A stretch of 28,778 nucleotides of DNA, from the NCBI GenBank assembly GCA_964361325.1, contig CAYHZT010000004.1, positions 1 through 28,778 on the forward strand, given 5' to 3'. A program made the translations under genes and the position numbers. This DNA is from 2011-GWA2-47-8b sp964361325 (lineage in GTDB: Bacteria > Patescibacteriota > Minisyncoccia > UBA6257 > WO2-44-18). Below, piece after piece: positions 1 through 6,748 of this stretch; position 1 is the first letter of the stretch, and every line of letters begins with the position of its first letter. The notes below the pieces were generated by a model. The model saw nothing but the letters and a program-made list of their open reading frames with translations, did not search any database and had not been told where the DNA came from.

Positions 1-1
1 A

Positions 2-169
2 ACTCCAACACCAGGAGCAGGGCAAACTGAATATTGGAATGCCGCGAATTGGGCGATGTCTTCAGCAAGATACAAGGAACGGGCAAACCCTGGTTCCGAA
101 AGTTTGAGCTGGTCTTTTTCAGGTTCAGGTTGGATTCATGTGGCTATAGCTCTTAAGCCCTCGCCTTGA
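2..169 (+). CDS. C-terminal fragment of a probable surface protein
   Basis: Frame 2 is open from the window edge to a TGA at 167-169, giving 55 residues that end WIHVAIALKPSP. The fragment is rich in Trp, Ser and Gly (NAANWAMSSA, SLSWSFSGSG), as in the last strands of an extracellular beta-sandwich domain of the kind found in large CPR secreted proteins. The 5' part lies outside the window, so neither the full domain structure nor a signal peptide can be seen. The promoter of the following tRNA gene overlaps the stop codon. The reading frame is convincing because of its composition and lack of stops. The function is a weak inference. Confidence 0.6.
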   Translation, partial: TPTPGAGQTEYWNAANWAMSSARYKERANPGSESLSWSFSGSGWIHVAIALKPSP

Positions 170-194
170 TTGGTTTTGATTATTTAGCTAAGAT
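166..194 (+). promoter_or_regulatory. Probable sigma70-type promoter for tRNA-Thr
   Basis: TTGATT (166-171) and TAAGAT (189-194) are separated by exactly 17 nt and end 11 nt before the tRNA 5' end at 206. Transcription would start near 201, leaving a very short 5' leader. The -35 box overlaps the stop codon of the upstream gene. Confidence 0.55.
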
Positions 195-205
195 TTCGCT
201 ACTTA

Positions 206-281
206 GCCACCTTAGCTCAGTCGGTAGAGCAGTGCTTTCGTAAAGCAAAGGTCCCCGGTTCGATTCCGGGAGGTGGCTCCA
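206..281 (+). tRNA. tRNA-Thr (anticodon CGU), CCA encoded
   Basis: The cloverleaf is complete. The acceptor strands are GCCACCT (206-212) and AGGTGGC (271-277). The D arm is GCTC...GAGC and the T arm contains GGTTCGATTCC. The anticodon stem-loop has loop TTCGTAA, so the anticodon is CGU and reads ACG (Thr). The discriminator is T278, followed by an encoded CCA at 279-281. The final A of CCA is also the first base of the next gene's ATG. The outermost anticodon-stem pair is a G-A mismatch, which is tolerable. Confidence 0.95.
269..273 (+). promoter_or_regulatory. Shine-Dalgarno-like GGAGG inside the tRNA-Thr acceptor/T region
   Basis: GGAGG sits 7 nt before the ATG at 281, which is ideal spacing. 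It is formed by the end of the T stem and the 3' acceptor strand of tRNA-Thr. It could serve as a ribosome-binding site only in an unprocessed or unfolded transcript, because in the folded tRNA these bases are paired. Confidence 0.45.
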
Positions 282-1099
282 TGATAATAGACGCGCATAC
301 ACACATAGGAAAACTGGAAAATTCTCCATTGGCCAATAAGCCTTTTGAAGACATTAAAAAGTCGCTATTGTCCGAAATGAAAGCGGGCCGGGTTGACCAC
401 GCCTTTGTGCTTGCCAACTGGAGAAAAAAAGACGACAGCGACCCTTCCACGAAAACTCTAATTAAACTCACCGAGAAAATTCCAAACTTGCACGTGATTG
501 GTTCTTTGGATATTTTGAAATACACCAAACGCGATCTTAAAGAATTGGAAAACTTAATTCAAAATAAAAAGATTCTTGGCGTTAAATTATATCTCGGCTA
601 TCAGCATTTTTACGCGAGCGATCCCGTGGCTCAACCGATTTATAAGTTATGCGATAAATTGGGAGTGCCTGTAATATTTCACACCGGTGACACGCTGGCC
701 TACTACACATTCGCAAAGGTAAAATACGCGCATCCATTGGCAATTGACGAAGTTGCGGTAGATTTTCCTAATTTAAAAATCGTAATAGCTCACCTTGGAA
801 ATCCCTGGCTGATGGATTGCGCCGAAATTTTATACAGAAACCCGAATGTTTACGCCGATCTCTCCGGATTATTCCTTCACGATGGTTTTAACACCCCTTA
901 CGGCAAAATGATGACTCTGAAAATTAAGGAGATGATTGCGTATATTCAAAACCCAAAAAAATTAATCTTCGGCACTGACTGGCCGTTAGCCAACATGAAA
1001 GGATATATTAAATTCGTGCGAAAACTCGGTTTTTCAAAAACCGATTTGGAATTCGTGATGTACAAAACCGCCGCGAAACTTTTTAAAATCAAGATTTGA
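281..1099 (+). CDS. Amidohydrolase-family (TIM-barrel) metal-dependent hydrolase
   Basis: This 272-residue protein begins MIIDAHTHIG, the classic first beta strand of amidohydrolase-2 family enzymes, with the metal-binding HxH. Further motifs are VIFHTGD and VIAHLGNPW, which supply later histidine ligands, and LIFGTDWPL near the C-terminus, which supplies the conserved catalytic Asp. The enzyme is soluble with no signal peptide. The substrate cannot be predicted from sequence: relatives include decarboxylases, lactonases and hydrolases. ATG 281 is the first start codon after an in-frame TAG at 185, and the next Met would remove the HxH motif, so the start is firm. The start codon overlaps the tRNA CCA end by one base. 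A GNAT gene follows after 4 nt, suggesting co-transcription. Confidence 0.85.
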   Translation: MIIDAHTHIGKLENSPLANKPFEDIKKSLLSEMKAGRVDHAFVLANWRKKDDSDPSTKTLIKLTEKIPNLHVIGSLDILKYTKRDLKELENLIQNKKILGVKLYLGYQHFYASDPVAQPIYKLCDKLGVPVIFHTGDTLAYYTFAKVKYAHPLAIDEVAVDFPNLKIVIAHLGNPWLMDCAEILYRNPNVYADLSGLFLHDGFNTPYGKMMTLKIKEMIAYIQNPKKLIFGTDWPLANMKGYIKFVRKLGFSKTDLEFVMYKTAAKLFKIKI

Positions 1100-1103
1100 A
1101 ATA

Positions 1104-1598
1104 ATGATCTTTCAATTCACAAATGAATATCCGGTGTCGCGACTGGACGAGATTATTTCTTATTTAATGGGACCCAGGCTTTGGATTCCGCACGGAGATT
1201 ATCCGGATTTTCTTGATTGGGCGGATAGGGTTCATAAGGAACTCAAAAAGAACAGCAAGCGGGCAATGATTGCCTTTCAAAATAATGAAATAGTCGGCGT
1301 TACTATCTATCAGCGCCACAAAAGTTATCCGGATTCGCTGGAAATTAAGAATTTAACTGTCCGGCCGGATAGGCGCGGGCGGCATATCGCGAGTTTTTTA
1401 TTGAGAAATTCCGAGATTGAAGGGGCAAAAGATTTTAAGTCGGTTCGAATCCTTTGTGACGCTAAGGTAAAAAATTTCGCGATTAAAAGTTTTTTATTGA
1501 GAAATAATTATCAAATATTGGCAAAGGACAATCTCTATGGCAAAAACGGAGGCGATGATTTAATATACACGAAATCAGTAAAAAACTATGTCTTTTAA
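1104..1598 (+). CDS. GNAT-family N-acetyltransferase
   Basis: This 164-residue protein carries the GNAT core at about residues 50-135. The central strand is IVGVTIYQR, then LEIKNLTVRPDRRGRHIASF. The acetyl-CoA pyrophosphate-binding motif A is the R-R-G-R-H-I part, close to the usual Q/RxxGxG/A. The C-terminal region ends in a strand typical of motif B. Substrate is unknown: relatives acetylate small molecules, antibiotics or protein N-termini. The gene starts 4 nt after the hydrolase stop and its last 11 nt overlap the RF2 gene, so the three are probably one transcript. Confidence 0.75.
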   Translation: MIFQFTNEYPVSRLDEIISYLMGPRLWIPHGDYPDFLDWADRVHKELKKNSKRAMIAFQNNEIVGVTIYQRHKSYPDSLEIKNLTVRPDRRGRHIASFLLRNSEIEGAKDFKSVRILCDAKVKNFAIKSFLLRNNYQILAKDNLYGKNGGDDLIYTKSVKNYVF

Positions 1599-2316
1599 AC
1601 CTCTCACTGGTAAATATGATCAAGGACTAGCCCATCTTACGGTTTATGCCGGTGTGGGCGGTGAAGATGCCAAAGATTGGGCGGATATGCTTTTTCGCAT
1701 GTATTTTAGATATGTCCAAAAACGCGGATGGAGGGTTTTAGTAACTGAAGATCGCGGCATGGAAATTCGCGGAGATTTTGTTTACGGTACGCTGAAAAAT
1801 GAAATGGGAGTTCATCGGTTGGTGCGAATTTCTCCTTTTTCGTCAAAAAAATTGCGCCACACGTCATTTGCTTTAGTGGAGGTTGTTCCAATTTTGCCTG
1901 ATATTGAGCATAAAAAACTGGTAATTCCGCCGGAGGATTTAAGAGTGGAATTATCGCGTTCCAGCGGACCCGGAGGTCAAAACGTTAATAAACGAGAAAC
2001 CGCGGTGAGGATTGTGCATTTACCTACCGGTATCAGCGCCGGTTCGCAAGCTGAACGTTCACAACCGCAAAATAAAGAGAAGGCAATGGCGCTTCTCAAA
2101 TCTAAATTGATGGTGCTTTTAATCGCGGGCAGAAAACAAGAGCTTTCCGAACTTCGCACTAAGGTAAAGCCGGAGTGGGGTAATCAAATACGCTCCTATG
2201 TGCTTAATCCGTATAAAATGGTTAAAGATCATCGTACCGGCGCGCAATCCTCTCAGCCCGAAAAGGTTTTAGAGGGAGATCTGGATAAATTCGTTGAGGC
2301 GGAATTACAACTATAA
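1588..2316 (+). CDS. prfB: Peptide chain release factor 2 lacking domain 1
   Basis: RF2 recognises UAA and UGA stop codons and triggers peptidyl-tRNA hydrolysis. Codon recognition uses the SPF tripeptide, present here in GVHRLVRISPFSS. Catalysis uses GGQ, present in SSGPGGQNVNKRET. The C-terminal half matches RF2 well (EWGNQIRSYVL, HRTGAQSS). At 242 residues it is about 120 shorter than typical RF2 (about 365). Alignment from memory starts it at the KYDQG segment, where E. coli RF2 has EYDSA after domain 1. An in-frame TAA at 1579-1581 rules out a longer start in this frame, and upstream DNA encodes the GNAT protein. The usual programmed frameshift site lies in the missing domain. A gap of about nine residues also occurs in domain 2, before GDFVYG. 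Confidence 0.88.
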   Translation: MSFKPLTGKYDQGLAHLTVYAGVGGEDAKDWADMLFRMYFRYVQKRGWRVLVTEDRGMEIRGDFVYGTLKNEMGVHRLVRISPFSSKKLRHTSFALVEVVPILPDIEHKKLVIPPEDLRVELSRSSGPGGQNVNKRETAVRIVHLPTGISAGSQAERSQPQNKEKAMALLKSKLMVLLIAGRKQELSELRTKVKPEWGNQIRSYVLNPYKMVKDHRTGAQSSQPEKVLEGDLDKFVEAELQL

Positions 2317-2344
2317 TTCTGCCGAGACAACCTTGCCGTTTCTG

Positions 2345-2373
2345 TTGTCAATGGGCGCATTTTGGGTCATAAT
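2345..2373 (+). promoter_or_regulatory. Promoter of ftsEX
   Basis: TTGTCA (2345-2350), a 17-nt spacer and CATAAT (2368-2373) form a strong sigma70-type promoter. The -10 box ends 9 nt before ATG 2383, so the start point falls a few nucleotides before or at the start codon, predicting a leaderless or nearly leaderless mRNA. Confidence 0.65.
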
Positions 2374-2382
2374 AAAATTAGT

Positions 2383-3060
2383 ATGATTGCTTTTCATAAC
2401 GTTTCAAAATCGTATAACGGCCAGTTGGTATTGGATGATATCAGCTTTAAAATTTCTCCCGGAGAATTCGTTTCTATAGTTGGCAGATCCGGCGCCGGTA
2501 AATCAACTATTATTAAGCTATTAATTGGCGAGGAAAAACCGGTAAAAGGCAGAGTGCTTTTTGGCACGCATGAGGTCAATAAACTGAATCCAAAGGAATT
2601 ACCGGCTCTCCGTCATCAAGTTGGAATTGTTTTTCAAGATTTCAAACTTCTTCCGACCAAAACCGCTTATGAAAACGTAGCTTTTGCCTTAGAGGTTGAG
2701 GGCCGCCCACAACCCGAAATAGAAGAGTTGGTGCCGCAGATGCTTGATTTGGTAGGTTTGGCTGATAAACAGAATAACTTTCCGCACGAGCTGTCCGGCG
2801 GTATGAAACAAAGAGTGGCAATCGCCAGGGCTATGGTTCACCGACCCTCGGTGGTAATCGCCGATGAGCCAACCGGCAACCTGGATTATCATAATACGCA
2901 AGAAATCATCAACCTACTGCTAAAAATTAATGAGCTTGGCACGACTTTAATTTTAGCCACTCACAGCAAAGACATTATTAATACCATTCACAAACGTGTC
3001 ATTACATTAGATAATGGCAAGGTGATAAAAGATGATCCAAATGGCCACTACATTATTTAG
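2383..3060 (+). CDS. ftsE: Cell division ATP-binding protein FtsE
   Basis: FtsE is the ABC ATPase of the FtsEX complex, which transmits cytoplasmic ATP hydrolysis across the membrane to activate peptidoglycan hydrolases at division. The 225-residue protein has Walker A GRSGAGKST (residues 34-42), a Q-loop in VGIVFQDFKLLP, signature LSGGMKQRVAIARA, Walker B VVIADEPTGNLD and the switch His in ATHSKD. I chose ATG 2383 (MIAFHNVSKSY), the usual FtsE N-terminus, over a TTG at 2362 that lies inside the promoter. Its 3' end overlaps ftsX by 29 nt. The signature has Met-Lys where LSGGEQQRV is common. Confidence 0.93.
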   Translation: MIAFHNVSKSYNGQLVLDDISFKISPGEFVSIVGRSGAGKSTIIKLLIGEEKPVKGRVLFGTHEVNKLNPKELPALRHQVGIVFQDFKLLPTKTAYENVAFALEVEGRPQPEIEELVPQMLDLVGLADKQNNFPHELSGGMKQRVAIARAMVHRPSVVIADEPTGNLDYHNTQEIINLLLKINELGTTLILATHSKDIINTIHKRVITLDNGKVIKDDPNGHYII

Positions 3061-3949
3061 AATTTTAAAATTCGGTTTTCAGAACTTTGCCCGCAACGCT
3101 TTATTGTCGGTTGCCACTATTGCCGTTATAGTTTTGGCGCTTCTGGTTTTTAACGGATTAGTGCTTTTTGGAACAATGGCGCAATCGGCCACTGCTTCCT
3201 TACAAGACAAAATTGACATAAGCGTTTATTTTAAAAGTAATGCCGCCGAAGATGACATATTAAAATTGGAAAAATCCCTGGAATCTTTCACGGAGGTAAA
3301 AGCGGTTGATTACGTTTCTCAAGATAAAGCGTTGGATATTTTTAAAGAAAGCCATCGGGACGACCCAACAATCACCCAGGCATTAGAAGAATTACAGACG
3401 AACCCTCTTTTAGCATCTTTGAACATTAAGGCCCAAAACCCAAGCCAGTACTCAACCATCGCGGACTATCTCAAGGATCCAGGATTATTGAACATCGTCG
3501 AAAACGTTACATACGGCCAAAACAAGGTTGCCATTGAACGTTTGGCGCGTATTATTGATACCGCTAAAAACGTTGGCGTGGGTATGACAATTTTTCTTGC
3601 CCTGGTTGCTATCTTAGTAACTTTTAACACCGTTCGTCTGGTTATTTATTCAAATCGCGAAGAAATTGGCATTATGCGGCTTGTTGGCGCCGCCAATAAA
3701 TTTATTAACGGCCCGTATATAGTTTCCGGCATATTGTATGGAGCATTTGCCGGTCTTTTAAGTTTGGTGTTTTCCGCTCCTTTAATTGCCTGGGCCTCTC
3801 CTTACGTCAGCGCTTTTATTCCGGAATTAAATTTGACAGCCTATCTTTTTTCAAACCTTCCTCAACTCATTGCTTATCAACTAATTTTTGGAATAGCTTT
3901 AGGCGGAGTTTCAGCGGCAGTAGCCGTCCGGCGGTACCTGAAAATTTAA
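3032..3949 (+). CDS. ftsX: Cell division protein FtsX (ABC permease)
   Basis: FtsX is the membrane partner of FtsE. The 305-residue protein has an N-terminal membrane segment at about 22-45. A large extracytoplasmic domain (about 55-175, with DKIDISVYFK and VDYVSQDKAL typical of FtsX) follows, then three C-terminal membrane segments (about 185-210, 232-255, 275-300). EEIGIMRLVGAANKFINGPYI is the conserved FtsX signature between membrane segments. The start overlaps the end of ftsE. An AAGGTG sequence 8 nt upstream supports ATG 3032, although ATG 3041 is also possible. No amidase or hydrolase target is encoded nearby. Confidence 0.92.
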   Translation: MIQMATTLFRILKFGFQNFARNALLSVATIAVIVLALLVFNGLVLFGTMAQSATASLQDKIDISVYFKSNAAEDDILKLEKSLESFTEVKAVDYVSQDKALDIFKESHRDDPTITQALEELQTNPLLASLNIKAQNPSQYSTIADYLKDPGLLNIVENVTYGQNKVAIERLARIIDTAKNVGVGMTIFLALVAILVTFNTVRLVIYSNREEIGIMRLVGAANKFINGPYIVSGILYGAFAGLLSLVFSAPLIAWASPYVSAFIPELNLTAYLFSNLPQLIAYQLIFGIALGGVSAAVAVRRYLKI

Positions 3950-3953
3950 TTAG

Positions 3954-3962
3954 TGATATAAT
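3954..3962 (+). promoter_or_regulatory. Extended -10 promoter of the DUF456 gene
   Basis: TGATATAAT (TG-N-TATAAT) ends 9 nt before ATG 3972. No strong -35 is evident, as allowed for extended -10 promoters. The geometry predicts a leaderless mRNA. Confidence 0.55.
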
Positions 3963-3971
3963 ATAATTATT

Positions 3972-4445
3972 ATGGCAGCAGCAATCATCTCTTTCGCATT
4001 AGTTATCCTTGGTCTTTTTGGCGTGTTTTTACCCCTCTTGCCGGGCGTTTCTTTTGCTTGGCTGGGTATGCTCGTTTATGCATACTTCACCGATTTTCAG
4101 GCTATTTCTTTGACCGTCGTTTTGATTTTCTTGGGGCTGACGCTTTTGACTATGGCGGTTGATATTATCGCGCCGTTGCTGGGAGCTAAAAAATACAAAG
4201 CGAGTAAAGAGGGCCTTGTCGGCGCCTCACTAGGTTTGTTCTTGGGTGTTTTTATTTTTGGTCCGATGGGCGTAATGCTTGGCCCGTTAGTCGGAGCATT
4301 TATTGGAGAAATAATTTCCGGCAAAAGACATCTGGACGCAATCAAGCCGGCGTTGGGAACTTTTATCGGTTTTTTATTAAGTTCCGTAATTAAATTAACC
4401 GTAATTTTGGCGATTCTCGGCATTCTGATTGCCGCTGTTCTTTAG
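3972..4445 (+). CDS. DUF456 family small membrane protein
   Basis: This 157-residue, highly hydrophobic protein is glycine-rich, with glycine-zipper-like stretches such as GASLGLFLGVFIFGPMG and GPLVGAFIGEII. It has about four to five membrane segments. The opening LVILGLFGVFLPLLPG and the later GEIISGKRHLDAIKPALGTF are characteristic of DUF456 (PF04306), whose function is unknown. It has its own promoter just upstream and is followed by a hairpin-rich spacer, so it is probably monocistronic. Confidence 0.8.
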   Translation: MAAAIISFALVILGLFGVFLPLLPGVSFAWLGMLVYAYFTDFQAISLTVVLIFLGLTLLTMAVDIIAPLLGAKKYKASKEGLVGASLGLFLGVFIFGPMGVMLGPLVGAFIGEIISGKRHLDAIKPALGTFIGFLLSSVIKLTVILAILGILIAAVL

Positions 4446-4456
4446 TCCCTCCTTTT

Positions 4457-4593
4457 ACCCGTCGTCCTTTCTCCGAAACCCAAGCGAGCGGATTGGCTTG
4501 GACTCCGATGTACATCGGAGTAATCCCGAGCGACAAGTGAAATCCGGTCCGATGGACATCGGACATGGAACGGGTTGAGGGAAAGGATGGCGG
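4457..4593. repeat. Large imperfect inverted repeat with nested palindromes
   Basis: The outer arms (about 4457-4481 and 4570-4593) pair imperfectly: ACCCG...TCCTTT...ACCC against GGGTT...AAAGGA...CGGGT. Inside, CGGATT (4489-4494) pairs with AATCCG (4541-4546). The palindrome at 4503-4520 reads CTCCGATGTACATCGGAG. A sister copy at 4548-4563 reads TCCGATGGACATCGGA. The element fills the spacer between two convergent genes, so it may act as a two-way terminator. It may also be a MITE-like repeat. No ORF is present. Confidence 0.6.
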
Positions 4594-4614
4594 GTTTGCT
4601 TACAACTGAAGAAT

Positions 4615-6741
4615 TTACAAAGTCTTTTTTCGTAACAACATCGCGTTAATCGCCACTATCACGGTACTCAAAGACATAAAAAGAGCTGCAAGGGCCGGTT
4701 GAAGTAAAATTCCCTTGGAAGCCAGCACCCCCGCCGCCAACGGAAGCGCGATCACATTGTAACCGGTAGCCCAAAAAAGATTTTGAATCATTTTAGAATA
4801 GGTCATTTTAGAAAGCTTAATAATTTTTACAATATCGCGCGGATCGTTCCTGACCAGAATTATTCCGGCAGATTCTATTGCCACATTCGTTCCGGCTCCA
4901 ATAGCAATACCAAGGTCGGCTTGCGTAAGAGCCGGCGCATCGTTGATGCCGTCGCCAACCATCGCGACTTTCAGACCTTTTTGTTGAAGCAATTTAACTT
5001 TTTCAGACTTTTCTTGCGGCAATACCCGCGCAAAATATTCATCAATTCCTAGCTCTTTGGAAACCCACGACGCGACACCCTCTGAATCGCCGGTAATCAT
5101 AGCCACTTTCACGCCCATCGCCTTAAGCTCTTTTATAGCTTCTCGCGATTCGTTTCTGATAAGGTCGGCGAGCGCGAAAACGCCAATTAATTTTTGCTCG
5201 TGCGCCGCGTAAATAATCGTCTTTCCTTTTCTATTTTCTTCCTCAATCTTCGCAAGTGTTTCTTTGGGAATTACCAAATTGAGGCCGGCTAAAATTGCTT
5301 GTCCGCCCACGACAATATCTACCCCATCAACTTTGCCCCGAACCCCCTTGCCCGGAAGTCGTATAAAATCACTTACTTTGCGAAGTTCAATGTTCGCCTC
5401 CCCGGCTTTTTTAACAATAGCTTTAGAAATAAAATGCTCGGATTGAGAATCAACGGAAGCGGCAAGCTGAAGCAATTCTTGCTCGCTAGTCGCGCCAATC
5501 GTCCAAATATCGGTTACGCCATATTCTCCCTTGGTGAGCGTGCCCGTTTTATCAAACAGAACCACCCCGACACTTCGCGCCAATTCAAGCGCGAGTCGTT
5601 GTTTTACTAAAAAGCCGTGTCGGGCCGCCAGAGTAGTTGAGATTGAAGCAACGAGCGGCACCGCTAGTCCCAGCGCGTGAGGGCAGGCGATTACAAGCAC
5701 CGCGACCAATCTTTCCATCGCAAAACCGAATCCGGCCCTGGCGATAAGCCACGATACGACGGTAAATATACCCGTAACAATTGCGATAATAGTGAGATAA
5801 AACGCGGCTTTGTCGGATAAAATCTGCAAACGTGATTTTGACGCTTGCGCTTCTTGCACTAGTCGCATTATTCCCGCAAGAAAAGTATGCTCGCCAATTT
5901 TCGTGACTTTTATTTGAAGCGGCCCGTCGCCGTTTATTGTTCCCGCGATAACCTCGCTATTTATGCTTTTGGCCACTGGCGCGGATTCACCGGTAACCAT
6001 TGATTCATTCACTTCTGATTTACCTTCAACCACGATGCCATCCGCGGGAATCCGGCCGCCAGAGCGAACAAAAACAATATCTCCTTCGCGAAGTTCAGAA
6101 AGCAAAATAATTTCAGGTTTGCCATTCCGGAGCACTTCGGCGGTGTCCGGAAGAAGTTTTGACAATTCTTTAAGCGCGCCCTGTGCTCCGCTTACTGCCC
6201 GCATTTCAATCCAATGACCGAGAAGCATAATAGTTATCAATGTGGTGAGTTCCCAAAAAAGATCGTGCGGCGGCGCTTCGGAATTTCTGAGTAGGAACGC
6301 GTAAATGCTATATAAATACGCCGCGGATACCGCTATGCCAATCAAGGTCATCATTCCCGGCAAACGCGCCCGAATTTCCCGCCAAGCTCCAGCCAGAAAT
6401 ACCCAGCCACAATAAAAAAACACAGTTGACCCCAATACTATTGGCATATACGTCAAACCAGGAAAGGCGGGCAGTTTTAAATCAAAAATACTCTTAACAA
6501 CATCCGCGTAAAGCACTACGGGAATGGTGAGGGCAAGGCTTATCCAGAATTTTTTGAAGAACATTTCGGTACTATGACCAGCGTGTTTATTCTGAGCGGT
6601 TCGGTCTTGCTCACCGTGAATCGCGCTGTGGGATTTGTCTTTCTTCTTTACTGGAACCAAACTCATCCCGCATTCCGGACACATACCCGGCGTATCCTGC
6701 GTTACCTCGGGGTGCATTGGGCAGATGTATTTTATGACCAT
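4615..6741 (-). CDS. copB: Copper-translocating P-type ATPase, CopB-like (P1B, CPH motif)
   Basis: This 708-residue P1B-type ATPase would export copper (or silver) from the cytoplasm. Residues 6-31 form a small heavy-metal-binding domain with CPMHP and CPECGMSLVP, followed by a His-rich linker. The transmembrane metal motif is CPH (353-355) rather than CPC, which is typical of the CopB (P1B-3) group. Also seen are TGES in the actuator domain, the phosphorylated DKTGT (D397) and GDGINDAP. The nucleotide-domain HP motif reads SEHF (H436-F437) instead of SEHP. It is the last gene of the - strand copper/thiol cluster, 7 nt after the preceding gene. Metal specificity is inferred from motifs only. 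Confidence 0.92.
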   Translation of the reverse strand: MVIKYICPMHPEVTQDTPGMCPECGMSLVPVKKKDKSHSAIHGEQDRTAQNKHAGHSTEMFFKKFWISLALTIPVVLYADVVKSIFDLKLPAFPGLTYMPIVLGSTVFFYCGWVFLAGAWREIRARLPGMMTLIGIAVSAAYLYSIYAFLLRNSEAPPHDLFWELTTLITIMLLGHWIEMRAVSGAQGALKELSKLLPDTAEVLRNGKPEIILLSELREGDIVFVRSGGRIPADGIVVEGKSEVNESMVTGESAPVAKSINSEVIAGTINGDGPLQIKVTKIGEHTFLAGIMRLVQEAQASKSRLQILSDKAAFYLTIIAIVTGIFTVVSWLIARAGFGFAMERLVAVLVIACPHALGLAVPLVASISTTLAARHGFLVKQRLALELARSVGVVLFDKTGTLTKGEYGVTDIWTIGATSEQELLQLAASVDSQSEHFISKAIVKKAGEANIELRKVSDFIRLPGKGVRGKVDGVDIVVGGQAILAGLNLVIPKETLAKIEEENRKGKTIIYAAHEQKLIGVFALADLIRNESREAIKELKAMGVKVAMITGDSEGVASWVSKELGIDEYFARVLPQEKSEKVKLLQQKGLKVAMVGDGINDAPALTQADLGIAIGAGTNVAIESAGIILVRNDPRDIVKIIKLSKMTYSKMIQNLFWATGYNVIALPLAAGVLASKGILLQPALAALFMSLSTVIVAINAMLLRKKTL

Positions 6742-6748
6742 AGAAAAT

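Noticed and set aside
217..528. Minus-strand reading frame across tRNA-Thr and the hydrolase
   Set aside because: It is antisense to a tRNA and to a well-supported enzyme, with no recognisable protein features.
1104..1600. Programmed frameshift joining an upstream domain 1 to RF2
   Set aside because: The upstream frame encodes a complete GNAT protein. No RF2 domain-1 sequence or CTTTGA slip site is seen there.
2362..2382. TTG start for FtsE
   Set aside because: The extra codons lie within the predicted promoter -10 region. MIAFHNVSKSY from ATG 2383 matches the family N-terminus.
4446..4614. Riboswitch or small protein gene in the spacer
   Set aside because: No ORF with a start site and no known riboswitch core. 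It lies downstream of both convergent genes, where a leader regulator would not act.
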